In this document: positions 51,598-59,700 of the stretch, in pieces
Position numbering within the stretch: position 1 is the stretch's first letter
Layout: each line of letters begins with the position of its first letter
DNA from: Veillonella parvula
Lineage (GTDB): Bacteria > Bacillota > Negativicutes > Veillonellales > Veillonellaceae
DNA length: 64,000 bases
Assembly: GCF_902810435.1 (NCBI RefSeq)
Contig: NZ_LR778174.1
Location: 1,844,501 to 1,908,500 of the forward strand
Reading direction: 5' to 3'
The notes under the pieces: generated by a model
The model's database searches: none
The model's input: only the letters and a program-made list of their open reading frames with translations
What the model was told of the DNA's origin: nothing
Position numbers and translations under genes: made by a program

Positions 51598-52716
51598 TTA
51601 TGCCATAACCGTAATATGCTCTCCTGTGCGAATGTGTGTAAATACTACCTTTTGAGCGCGCAATTGGAATGGCTGTCCCGTAGGTTGTGCACCGTATAAT
51701 GTATCTCCTACAAGAGGGTGCCCTAAATGGCTGAAAGCTACTCGAATTTGATGTGTTTTCCCTGTGTACAAACGAACTAAAACCTCAGTATATCCACATT
51801 TATTGGACTTATACACAGTTTTGTCCACATTTGGATTATTTTTATCCACATCTACTAATTCTATATCCACATTTTTTAGTCCTATATCCACAGAATTTTC
51901 AGACTTATTCACAGAGTTATCCACAGGCTGGGAAGAATGTCTACATAGGACGGAAAAATCTGTACGAGTCTCTTTTCCCTTAGGATTCACTTCGTAATGA
52001 ACCCCATCAGCACTGCGTTCCATAGGAAATACCAAAGAATCTTCATCGGCTTCTACAATGCCTTCCACAGTCGCCATATACCACTTTTCAAAGGTATTAT
52101 CATCCATTTGCTGTTGATAAATACTTTGTGCTAACCCACTTTTTGCAATGACAATGCAGCCCGTCGTATCTCTGTCGAGACGGTTCAAGAAACGTACCTT
52201 TCGCTTGATACCATGTTCTTTAAAATAGTACGCCACCCCATTGGCAAGGGATATTTGGTCTTTAGAGTTTACCGTCACACCACTTGGTTTATCCACAATA
52301 AGGAGATCAGTATCTTCATACAGAATGCGTAAGTCCATTTCGATAGGGTCGTGATCTATTTTTTCCTTTGCCATAGCAATCCAGATCTCATCGTCTACGG
52401 AAATTACATCCTTTGATGTAGCCTTATGCCCATTAATATGGATTAATTTCTCTTCAAAGAGTTTAGCTAAGGACTTTCGAGGATATTTAGTATCTAACAC
52501 TTCACCGAGTGAAATATCACATGCTTCGCCAGTATGTTCTAGATCACCACTTGACATGTCTTGATTGCTACTCGATATATCTCGATTTTTACGTGATATA
52601 TCTTGTCCATTACCTATTAGCTTTTGTCTTGCATATTTCTGACTAAGCACAGCGTCTATATCTGCAGCGGTCACGGTCCACAGAATATCGTCAGGACGAT
52701 GTGTTTTTCGCGCCAT
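51598..52716 (-). CDS. RluA family 23S/tRNA pseudouridine synthase with two repeat insertions
   Basis: A 372-residue pseudouridine synthase. An S4 RNA-binding domain (residues 17-115) precedes the catalytic domain, with Asp181 in RLDRDTTGCIVIAKS as the nucleophile, and GKTHQIRVAFSHLGHPLVGDTLYG near the C-terminus. Two insertions disrupt the usual length: residues 39-73, five heptads beginning Asp-Ile-Ser, split the S4 domain; residues ~261-308, heptads with Val-Asp every seven residues, sit in the catalytic domain just before the TGKTHQIR motif. In DNA both are 21-bp repeats, and the second is a cluster of DnaA-box-like sequences. The start ATG overlaps the stop of the helicase gene (TAATG), so translation is coupled. 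Confidence 0.9.
   Translation of the reverse strand: MARKTHRPDDILWTVTAADIDAVLSQKYARQKLIGNGQDISRKNRDISSSNQDMSSGDLEHTGEACDISLGEVLDTKYPRKSLAKLFEEKLIHINGHKATSKDVISVDDEIWIAMAKEKIDHDPIEMDLRILYEDTDLLIVDKPSGVTVNSKDQISLANGVAYYFKEHGIKRKVRFLNRLDRDTTGCIVIAKSGLAQSIYQQQMDDNTFEKWYMATVEGIVEADEDSLVFPMERSADGVHYEVNPKGKETRTDFSVLCRHSSQPVDNSVNKSENSVDIGLKNVDIELVDVDKNNPNVDKTVYKSNKCGYTEVLVRLYTGKTHQIRVAFSHLGHPLVGDTLYGAQPTGQPFQLRAQKVVFTHIRTGEHITVMA
51790..51925 (+). repeat. Array of eight DnaA-box-like nonamers within rluA
   Basis: All on the plus strand: ATATCCACA at 51790, TTATACACA at 51809, TTGTCCACA at 51821, TTATCCACA at 51842, ATATCCACA at 51863 and 51884, TTATTCACA at 51905, TTATCCACA at 51917. Four match the consensus TTWTNCACA exactly, the others with one change. 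Starts at 51821-51905 are spaced exactly 21 bp. They encode the Val-Asp heptads of the insertion. Confidence 0.75.
52498..52602 (-). repeat. Five diverged 21-bp units within rluA (S4-domain insertion)
   Basis: Residues 39-73: heptads starting at Asp39, Asp46, Asp53, Glu60 and Asp67, mostly Asp-Ile/Met-Ser. In DNA the first two units share GATATATC. Confidence 0.65.
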
Positions 52717-55304
52717 TAGTATCTCCTTTCTACGAGATCAGGGTCTCGTGGCATATAGTTGAGTAGCGAGCTTGGTTGAACCGCTCGACCTCTTATACTC
52801 GTCTGTTCAAAGGTAATGGCCAATTCTTGTTTAGGTCGAGTGATGGCCACATAGAACAAGCGCTTTTCTTCATCATCACGACCTTCTGCAATGGCAAAGG
52901 GACTTGGGAACATACCTTCGTTGAGTCCCGCTAAGAATACGTAATCGAACTCGCTCCCCTTTGCTTGATGAATAGTAATGATAGGAATGCGGTCTTCGTT
53001 TCGCACCTGTTGTGCAGGCTCGCCCGCCGTGAGAGCTGCGAGCTGCAAAATTTGATTTAACCGCGCTAGTCCTGCTGGCCCTTCATAAGCCGCATCTAGT
53101 TTTTCCATGATGCGATATAAATCACGTATATACTCTACTTTAGCAGCTTCTCCATGAGATTTGTAGTATTCTAGAACCCCCATTTGATTCATGATGTACG
53201 CCAATAATTTCGTTGGCATCTCCGTATAGGCTTTTCTACGCAAGGTCGCCATTTGAGAGGCGATATTGGTGAAAGCTGCCTTATATTTGTTAATAGCTAC
53301 CATACGACCCGTTGTAGTTGGTACGATATTTTCTTTCACCGCATAGATTAAAAGCTGTGCAGTGGCTAAAATATCGTCCATCGCATTATGAGTCGGGACG
53401 TGGTTTATAGGGAATGTAGAGGCCAGAAAACCCAATTTATGATTTGGCAAATTAGGGTAGAAACGACGGTAGATATCGAGGGTATCATAAATGGCCTTGA
53501 ACTCGGGATTACCTAAGTTATGGCGCGCCAATTCATTCGTAAAGATGCTTACATCATAGTTTACATTATGACCTATAATAATAGCATTCTTGGAGAATTC
53601 CTTAAAGGCTTGTAACACTACAGTTGGCTCTTCGCCGTGCTCTTGTAAATACGCATCGGAGAAGCCGTGTACCTCTTCGGATTGACCAACAGGTACACCA
53701 GGATTGATAAAGCGTTCAAAGGTCTCTAAGACCTGTCCATTTTCATCGATGCGAATGGCCGCAATTTGAATGATGCGGTCTTGAGCCGTATCTGTACCGG
53801 TGCTCTCCACGTCATAAACAACTACTTCATGCTGTTCGAGCCCACTTACGAGCTTTGCATAAGGCTCCGCCTCAAAGATAGGCATATCCATGAAATCCGT
53901 CAATTTTAAACCTACTTGACGCGTCTCAGGGCTTTCAATCGCAGCGATACGAGCGTCACCGATGCCAGCAACATAACGTTTTATAATGCGCTTAGCGCTG
54001 ACGGAGTCATTCGGGTTCATAAGCAGTTTAAAGTAAGCCATAACGTCTTTGATTTCTTGACGTCTAAAGAATTTGAACTCGTCGATAATCATGAAGTGAC
54101 GGCGCTCCTCTTCAGGTCGTTCGCCGTTAAGACGTTCAAAAGAATCACTTAGCTGCTGTGCCTTTTTATTATCCCTCACGAGAACGCCGATATTAGCATC
54201 CTTCGGTAATGCGCAGATAGCTTCGTAGATATAGCGGCCCTCAAGGTAGCTATTTTTACAACCTTTAATGAGAACAGGCTTACCCTTGCTTTCACTATTG
54301 GCACGAGGCAATTCAGTGTAAATAGACCCAACCAGGTCAGGGAACATATTTTGTAAGGTTTTGAAAGCCATCGTAAAGAGTGTCCAATTAGAACGATAGT
54401 TTTCGTAGAAGATAATTTTTAAAGGCTTGAAATCCGCATCAAATTGCTTGAGCAAGCGGAACGGATCGGAGCCACGCCATTCGTAAATCGTTTGGAAATA
54501 GTCGCCACATAGTAGCACGTGATTACCTTCCCACAGCATTTCTAGAACCTTGTACTCCAGTACGCCTGTATCTTGCATTTCATCTACAGAGATATAGCTG
54601 TAACGACTGCGCCAGCGCTCGCGAACTACAGGGTCTTGGAATAGGCGATGAACACCGCAGATGAGGTCTGTAAAATCTAGGCCGTACACGGAAGCTAAGC
54701 TTTCATCATACGCAGCAATCCATTCGTGACCATGGTTCAAGAAATCATGGAGTTCACTGTAGAGGACATTACCAAAGCTAGAGAATTGCTGCTCAATGGC
54801 TTCGCGCTGTTCCTTCTGTAAGCGTTCGATTGTCCGCTTGTAGTCACCTACGAGATCATCAGAATAAAAGCCATATAAGGAACGATATTCTTTCACCATG
54901 GAGATAACATTAGCAAAGGACATTTCTCGCAATTTACCAGGACGGTACGATTCAGAGAGTTCCTTGCAGTCTTCTTCGTCAAAGATGGTCACATCCGTGT
55001 ACAAGGTTTCGTTGCGCTTGCCCTCTTGTTGGAGAATGAAAAAGCAAAAGCTGTGGAATGTACTAACCTCCACAGCCTTTGCAGGACTGCCCACGAGCGA
55101 TTGAATGCGGCCTTTCATCTCGTTTGCGGCCTTGTTCGTAAAGGTCATGCACAAGATATTCTCCGCCTTCGCATAGCCACCCTCGATGAGATGAGCCACC
55201 CGATAAGCAAGTGTATTCGTTTTTCCCGTCCCAGCGGACGCTAACAAGAGGATATTCTGTTCCACTTCATCAATAACGCGTTGTTGTTCACGATTGATAA
55301 GCAT
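52716..55304 (-). CDS. UvrD/Rep-type helicase with an inserted DEDDh exonuclease
   Basis: An 862-residue SF1A helicase. ASAGTGKTNT (residues 22-31) is the Walker A site, SVDEMQDT the DEAD-like Walker B, GDYFQTIYEWRGS motif III and VAITRPKQEL motif VI; TIHQAKGSEFDYVFLAGLNEGMFP near residue 780 is motif V. Residues ~490-660 are a DnaQ-like 3'-5' exonuclease (VVYDVESTGTD, IIGHNVNYDVSIF, THNAMDDILATAQ) with all DEDDh acids and the His present, inserted within the second helicase half. A 3'-5' helicase joined to a proofreading-type nuclease suggests repair or restart. AGGAGG ribosome site; 12 bases after bofA. Confidence 0.9.
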   Translation of the reverse strand: MLINREQQRVIDEVEQNILLLASAGTGKTNTLAYRVAHLIEGGYAKAENILCMTFTNKAANEMKGRIQSLVGSPAKAVEVSTFHSFCFFILQQEGKRNETLYTDVTIFDEEDCKELSESYRPGKLREMSFANVISMVKEYRSLYGFYSDDLVGDYKRTIERLQKEQREAIEQQFSSFGNVLYSELHDFLNHGHEWIAAYDESLASVYGLDFTDLICGVHRLFQDPVVRERWRSRYSYISVDEMQDTGVLEYKVLEMLWEGNHVLLCGDYFQTIYEWRGSDPFRLLKQFDADFKPLKIIFYENYRSNWTLFTMAFKTLQNMFPDLVGSIYTELPRANSESKGKPVLIKGCKNSYLEGRYIYEAICALPKDANIGVLVRDNKKAQQLSDSFERLNGERPEEERRHFMIIDEFKFFRRQEIKDVMAYFKLLMNPNDSVSAKRIIKRYVAGIGDARIAAIESPETRQVGLKLTDFMDMPIFEAEPYAKLVSGLEQHEVVVYDVESTGTDTAQDRIIQIAAIRIDENGQVLETFERFINPGVPVGQSEEVHGFSDAYLQEHGEEPTVVLQAFKEFSKNAIIIGHNVNYDVSIFTNELARHNLGNPEFKAIYDTLDIYRRFYPNLPNHKLGFLASTFPINHVPTHNAMDDILATAQLLIYAVKENIVPTTTGRMVAINKYKAAFTNIASQMATLRRKAYTEMPTKLLAYIMNQMGVLEYYKSHGEAAKVEYIRDLYRIMEKLDAAYEGPAGLARLNQILQLAALTAGEPAQQVRNEDRIPIITIHQAKGSEFDYVFLAGLNEGMFPSPFAIAEGRDDEEKRLFYVAITRPKQELAITFEQTSIRGRAVQPSSLLNYMPRDPDLVERRY

Positions 55305-55316
55305 AAAAACCTCCTG

Positions 55317-55568
55317 TTATTTAATGCCGTAATATATAGCAGCTAAGACCATAGGAATAGGGCCTAAAATTGCTGTTAATGCCCAAATACCCACCCCAAT
55401 ATCCATTGGAATATTAAGTATATGAACGCATACCCAGTAGGTTAACCCACCAATCACAACATTCATAGCCACCCGTTTAATGGTGAAAAATGCTACTTTG
55501 AAAGCAATGTAGGCTACAGCAATGGAAATAACCGCCGATATAATCGGTGATGCTAATAAAGCTCCCAT
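55317..55568 (-). CDS. bofA: BofA family small membrane protein
   Basis: An 83-residue protein with two or three membrane segments, of the pro-sigma-K processing inhibitor family: IKRVAMNVVIGGLTYWVCVH and the C-terminal GVGIWALTAILGPIPMVLAAIYYG. In Bacillus, BofA follows recR as here and inhibits the SpoIVFB protease during sporulation. Veillonella is not known to sporulate, so its role is unclear. GGATAG weak ribosome site; four bases from recR. Confidence 0.8.
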   Translation of the reverse strand: MGALLASPIISAVISIAVAYIAFKVAFFTIKRVAMNVVIGGLTYWVCVHILNIPMDIGVGIWALTAILGPIPMVLAAIYYGIK

Positions 55569-55572
55569 ACTA

Positions 55573-56169
55573 CTATCCTTTCATTTCTTGACGGTTCACT
55601 ACGGCACCGCCTAGCGTTAATTCATCGGCATATTCGATATCGCCACCCACAGGAACACCGCGGGCAATTCGCGTTACCTTGATGCCACTTGGACTTAATA
55701 ATCTCGCCAAATACAGAGCTGTTGCTTCCCCTTCGACATCCGGGTCTGTCGCGAGGATAACCTCTTGTACAACACCATCGCGAAGGCGTGCAATTAATTC
55801 TTTTACGCGAATATCGTCAGCACCGATGCCCTCCATAGGGGACAAGGCACCTTCCAATACATGATACAAGCCCTTGTAATCACCACTGCGCTCGATAGCA
55901 ATGACATCGCGAGATGTTTCAACAACCATGATTGTCGTTTGATCGCGATTTGGATTGCTACAGAATTCGCAAGGATCTTGAGCTGATAAGTTAAAGCAAA
56001 TAGAACAGTGACGCGTAGCCCCCTTCGCTTCTACGATAGTTTCCACGAGGCGGTCTACCTCTTCCTTCGGCATTTCTACCAAATGATAAGCCAAGCGTCT
56101 AGCCGACTTAGAACCGATACCAGGTAAGCGGCGCAGCTGTTCTACGAGCCGTTCTAAAGCGTTTGTCAT
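55573..56169 (-). CDS. recR: Recombination mediator RecR
   Basis: A 198-residue RecR, full length. Helix-hairpin-helix (RRLPGIGSKSARRLAYHLV), zinc finger Cys55-Cys58-Cys67-Cys70, Toprim domain (IMVVETSRDVIAIER, GEATALYLARLL) and the C-terminal Walker-like ARGVPVGGDIEYADE. With RecO/RecF it loads RecA on SSB-coated DNA. It starts directly after the ybaB stop. Confidence 0.97.
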   Translation of the reverse strand: MTNALERLVEQLRRLPGIGSKSARRLAYHLVEMPKEEVDRLVETIVEAKGATRHCSICFNLSAQDPCEFCSNPNRDQTTIMVVETSRDVIAIERSGDYKGLYHVLEGALSPMEGIGADDIRVKELIARLRDGVVQEVILATDPDVEGEATALYLARLLSPSGIKVTRIARGVPVGGDIEYADELTLGGAVVNRQEMKG

Positions 56170-56499
56170 TTAGAATAAACCTGTTGGCAAGTTTAGACCA
56201 CCAGTTACCTTGCCCATTTCTTGAGCCAAGAGGTCGTCTACTTTTTTACTAGCTTCGTTTACCGCAGCCATTACTAGATCTTCTAACATTTCTACATCTT
56301 CAGGATCCACTGCTGTTGGGTTCAATTTCAAAGATTCGATGATTTTTTCGCCATTCATCACAACAGTTACGGCACCGCCACCTACGGAAGCTTCTACAGT
56401 ACGAGTTTTTAACTCTTCTTGCATTTTCTTCATATCTGCTTGCATTTTTTGAACTTTTTTCATCATGCCAGTCATATTGCCCATACCTTTACCAAACAT
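56170..56499 (-). CDS. ybaB: YbaB/EbfC family nucleoid-associated protein
   Basis: A 109-residue protein typical of the family, with a Met/Lys-rich helical N-terminus (MGNMTGMMKKVQKMQADMKKMQEEL) and GGAVTVVMNGEKIIESLKLNP. It binds DNA as a dimer with claw-like arms. Its place between dnaX and recR is conserved across bacteria. AAAGGAGG ribosome site. Confidence 0.95.
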   Translation of the reverse strand: MFGKGMGNMTGMMKKVQKMQADMKKMQEELKTRTVEASVGGGAVTVVMNGEKIIESLKLNPTAVDPEDVEMLEDLVMAAVNEASKKVDDLLAQEMGKVTGGLNLPTGLF

Positions 56500-56640
56500 T
56501 GTATTTCCTCCTTTTAGGACATCGTCCTATACTAATATTCTAAGTCCATATCATTAACAATATATGACATAGATTTATTACATATGTGTCACCTAATAGC
56601 CCCAAGGCCAAAGGTTATTATATAACAATTACTTTTTTAT

Positions 56641-59319
56641 CTATTCTTCGATAACCTCGACTATGATGTCATGGTCTTCAGATAATTTTTCTAATGTTTC
56701 CGCCAAGAGAGGATTGTTTCGTTCCTCTTCTGTCATATGCTCTGGATCCCAGGCGTATTCTCGAGCCACCGTAACGCTATCGATTGCTTCTACTTCAATA
56801 GGTGCTGGTGAAAGCATTGTATTTCCATCACTTTGGTATGGGGTTCCCTCACGAGGTTCACCCCCATCAGACTTTGGGACAGCTTCAACCTCGATATGCG
56901 CACCGCTATCCATAGGGCGCTCTAACACTTCGCCATCCTCGCTGATAACAGTCACACTATCTAATGGATGTGGTGGCATATCATCTAAGGATGATACATA
57001 AGAACCCTCCATATCGTCTACAGGCACATCATCAAAGGAATGAACCGGAATATCATCCCCTTCTATAGAACCTGCTAAAGACTCAATAGAAATTTCACCA
57101 TCTGGCACCTGTGTCGCAGAACTACCATCAAAGGATGTAATTGGCACATCACCACTGGATGCTGGCTCTGTTTCTACGCCAGCTCCTAATGCAGTTTCTG
57201 ATGCATCTATTGTAGTTGTATTCGCACTATCACTAACTACCGTATTTGCAACGGCACCGCCGGTTTTCTTAGCTAAGAATGCCATCGCCGCAGCCTTAGC
57301 CGCGTCCACGGCTGCAGAATCAGGCTTACTCTCTTGCGGATTATTGGTTAAATCCATTTGTGTCGGTTCCGCACCTGAAGTCGTCTTTACGTCAACCATC
57401 GGTTCTTGTGGTCGTTGGGGTGCTTTTACTTGGCGTTGTGTGGTGCTACCAGCAGCCTTTTTATAGTCTTTATAAACTTGCGTGAGAGCATCCACGATTT
57501 CTACATGTACTGCATAGCCCAGTGTATAGGTGAAAGCATCAACCGCCTCCGCCAAATTCACTTCATTGGTCATTACATTGAGATGCAATGCATTTTTAAA
57601 GGCCATGACCGCCTTGCTTTGGTCTACGTACACCAGCTGACCTTGACCGATAACGGTAGAGGTCATATTGCGATTGCTATCCTTCAAGTATTTAATCACA
57701 TTGGATTGTACATTGCGATACTCTTGAGCAGACAAGATTTGGTCACTAATGATGGCCTGTGTACTAATGCCTTTTTTACCGCGACCTTTAGCTTGGTTTC
57801 TCGTGTTTTTTCGGGAAACTGGGTCTCCATTATTCGGTGGTGGCGCCATGCCAACGCCGCCCATTGGTGGCGGAGCCATACCCACTCCATTCATCGGAGG
57901 CGGTGTACTACCTGGTGCTCCCATCGGTGGAGGCGTCATACCTATACTCGCAGGCGGTGGTGTCATGCCTACGCTGCTTGGAGGTGGCACAGTGCCAACA
58001 GCAGTATTTTGAATACTACTCATGGAAGAATTCTGTACAGCAGCATTATCTACAGGAACAAAGCTGTTCGCATAGCCGCTAGGTGGACCAAATGCATTAG
58101 CACTATAAGCTGGTGTAGGAGCCGCTGGGCCTCGTTGTTCCAATTGAGCCATGCGGTTCAATAAATCATTTCGTTCAGATCGCTCAGCACTTTCTAGAGC
58201 ATATACACGATCTTCTAAGCTTTCATCAACAGAGCCTAATTTAGCACAAAGCACGAGTAGACCCATTTCGATGATGGTTCGTGGATTGTCCACTTGTTTC
58301 GCATCATTCATGATGGATTGAGCACTGCGTACATATTGGTTAAGTTCATTGAAATCAACACTATTGGCCTGAGCTAGGAACTCATTCTTAAAGGTATCGT
58401 ATACCTTGAGCTCATCCGCATCAGGAGCCACCTTACCAACGAGCAAGGCACGCACATGTTGAATGAGGGCTTCCATAATCTGCGTCGCATCGCGACCTTC
58501 CGCCAATGCATCGTGAACGTAGGATAATACTTTAGGGCCATCGCCGTTGCGCAAAGCATCTAGGAAGTGAATAATCCATTCCTTACTTACGAGACCGATT
58601 AACTCTTCCACCACTTGCGGTGTAATAGAGCCCGTTGCCATACCTGCACATTGGTCTAGAATACTCAAGGCATCACGCAAACCACCATCTGCATGAACAG
58701 CGATAAGCTGAGCCGCCGCAGAATCAAGACCAAAGCCTTCTTTTTCTGCTACGTAAGATAACCGTTGTGCGATGTCATCAGAAGTAATGCGTCTAAAAGT
58801 ATAGCGCTGACAACGAGACACGATAGTAACAGGCAATTTTTCAATTTCTGTAGTGGCAAAGATAAACATCACATGAGCAGGAGGTTCTTCGATTGTTTTT
58901 AAAAGCGCGTTCCACGCCTCTGTAGTGAGCATGTGGGCTTCGTCTATGATAAAAACCTTTTTACGCCCTTCAACAGGCATAAATTTGACGCTTTCACGAA
59001 GAGCACGCACCTCATCGATACCGCGATTTGATGCGGCGTCAATTTCAAGAACATCCATGGACTGTCCGCTCAAAATCGATTTACAAGCACTACACTCGTT
59101 ACAAGGGTGATCCGTTGGCCCCTGCTCGCAATTGATAGCGCGCGCAAAAATCTTCGCCATGCTCGTCTTACCAGTCCCCCGCGGACCGGCAAATAAATAG
59201 GCATGAGCTACCTTATCCTCCCGGATAGCGCGCATCAATGTATCAGACACCTGATGCTGACCAACTACATCGGTAAATGTCTGCGGACGATACTTACGAT
59301 ATAGCGCAATATATGCCAT
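56641..59319 (-). CDS. dnaX: DNA polymerase III subunit gamma/tau
   Basis: An 892-residue clamp-loader ATPase, longer than most (B. subtilis 563, E. coli 643). Residues 45-52 (GPRGTGKT) are Walker A; Cys64, Cys73, Cys76 and Cys79 form the zinc site; IIDEAHML (125-131) is Walker B; SRCQRYTFRRI the sensor/arginine-finger region. AAA+ domain and domain III end near residue 370. A Pro-rich linker with Met-x-Pro-Pro-Pro repeats (about residues 440-500), a DUF-like alpha/beta tau domain (to ~640), then a very acidic tail of ~250 residues follow. I do not see a properly framed slippery heptamer. GGGGGTG ribosome site. Confidence 0.96.
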   Translation of the reverse strand: MAYIALYRKYRPQTFTDVVGQHQVSDTLMRAIREDKVAHAYLFAGPRGTGKTSMAKIFARAINCEQGPTDHPCNECSACKSILSGQSMDVLEIDAASNRGIDEVRALRESVKFMPVEGRKKVFIIDEAHMLTTEAWNALLKTIEEPPAHVMFIFATTEIEKLPVTIVSRCQRYTFRRITSDDIAQRLSYVAEKEGFGLDSAAAQLIAVHADGGLRDALSILDQCAGMATGSITPQVVEELIGLVSKEWIIHFLDALRNGDGPKVLSYVHDALAEGRDATQIMEALIQHVRALLVGKVAPDADELKVYDTFKNEFLAQANSVDFNELNQYVRSAQSIMNDAKQVDNPRTIIEMGLLVLCAKLGSVDESLEDRVYALESAERSERNDLLNRMAQLEQRGPAAPTPAYSANAFGPPSGYANSFVPVDNAAVQNSSMSSIQNTAVGTVPPPSSVGMTPPPASIGMTPPPMGAPGSTPPPMNGVGMAPPPMGGVGMAPPPNNGDPVSRKNTRNQAKGRGKKGISTQAIISDQILSAQEYRNVQSNVIKYLKDSNRNMTSTVIGQGQLVYVDQSKAVMAFKNALHLNVMTNEVNLAEAVDAFTYTLGYAVHVEIVDALTQVYKDYKKAAGSTTQRQVKAPQRPQEPMVDVKTTSGAEPTQMDLTNNPQESKPDSAAVDAAKAAAMAFLAKKTGGAVANTVVSDSANTTTIDASETALGAGVETEPASSGDVPITSFDGSSATQVPDGEISIESLAGSIEGDDIPVHSFDDVPVDDMEGSYVSSLDDMPPHPLDSVTVISEDGEVLERPMDSGAHIEVEAVPKSDGGEPREGTPYQSDGNTMLSPAPIEVEAIDSVTVAREYAWDPEHMTEEERNNPLLAETLEKLSEDHDIIVEVIEE

Positions 59320-59443
59320 TGGAACACCCCCTTTTTTCCGAAACTTGCAATACTTTATTATACCATATTCAAGAAAATCCGACTCATTTTATAGAGTTTT
59401 ATCAGTAATTTACACTAGTCATTTGAGCCCATCAATTAGACAT

Positions 59444-59468
59444 AAAAAAAGCGGCCCTACAGGCCGCC
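59444..59468 (-). terminator. Terminator of the SRP RNA gene
   Basis: GCGGCC (59451-59456) / GGCCGC (59462-59467) stem on the plus strand; on the minus strand it ends in seven T, directly after the RNA's 3' end. Confidence 0.9.
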
Positions 59469-59610
59469 TTGCAATATTCGATCACGACAGCCCCCGGGGT
59501 CCCCGTGGCACATGAAGGTTACCGCTTAGTGCTGCTACCTCTCAGTCCTGACACGATTCACAGGCCTCCATTGCACAGGCCCGAGAACTGCCATGATCCA
59601 ATATTGCAAT
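59469..59610 (-). ncRNA. ffs: Signal recognition particle RNA (4.5S/SRP RNA)
   Basis: The 5' end TTGCAATATTGGATCATGGC pairs with the 3' end through GTGATCGAATATTGCAA, giving one long hairpin. The apex has the conserved SRP domain IV: GTCAGG, a GAGA tetraloop (ACT-GAGA-GGT) and AGCAGC, the Ffh-binding internal loops. About 141 nt, longer than E. coli 4.5S (114). Its place before dnaX is the Bacillus scr-dnaX arrangement. It should bind Ffh for membrane-protein targeting. Confidence 0.93.
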
Positions 59611-59616
59611 ACAAAT

Positions 59617-59645
59617 ATTATACATGAAAAAGCCTCTATAGTCAA
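59617..59645 (-). promoter_or_regulatory. Promoter of ffs
   Basis: -35 TTGACT (59640-59645), 17-bp spacer, -10 TATAAT (59617-59622), predicting a start at about 59610. The -35 lies in the gltB terminator hairpin. Confidence 0.8.
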
Positions 59646-59658
59646 AGCTATAGAGGCT
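59631..59658 (-). terminator. Terminator of gltB
   Basis: AGCCTCTATAG - TCAAAG - CTATAGAGGCT, perfect 11-bp stem, T5 on the minus-strand side. Confidence 0.9.
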
Positions 59659-59700
59659 TTTCATATATCCTATCCAAACGATATTCAATCAAATTAAAAA

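Noticed and set aside
57750-57830. A-rich runs in dnaX as a programmed frameshift site
   Set aside because: The runs read GGT AAA AAA GGC and CGA AAA AAC, so no X XXY YYZ heptamer is in the required frame, and no clear stimulatory structure or nearby stop was evident.
57406-58164. 252-codon plus-strand frame opposite dnaX
   Set aside because: It is an antisense shadow of the dnaX Pro-rich and tau regions, with Trp/His/Arg-rich composition and no ribosome site.
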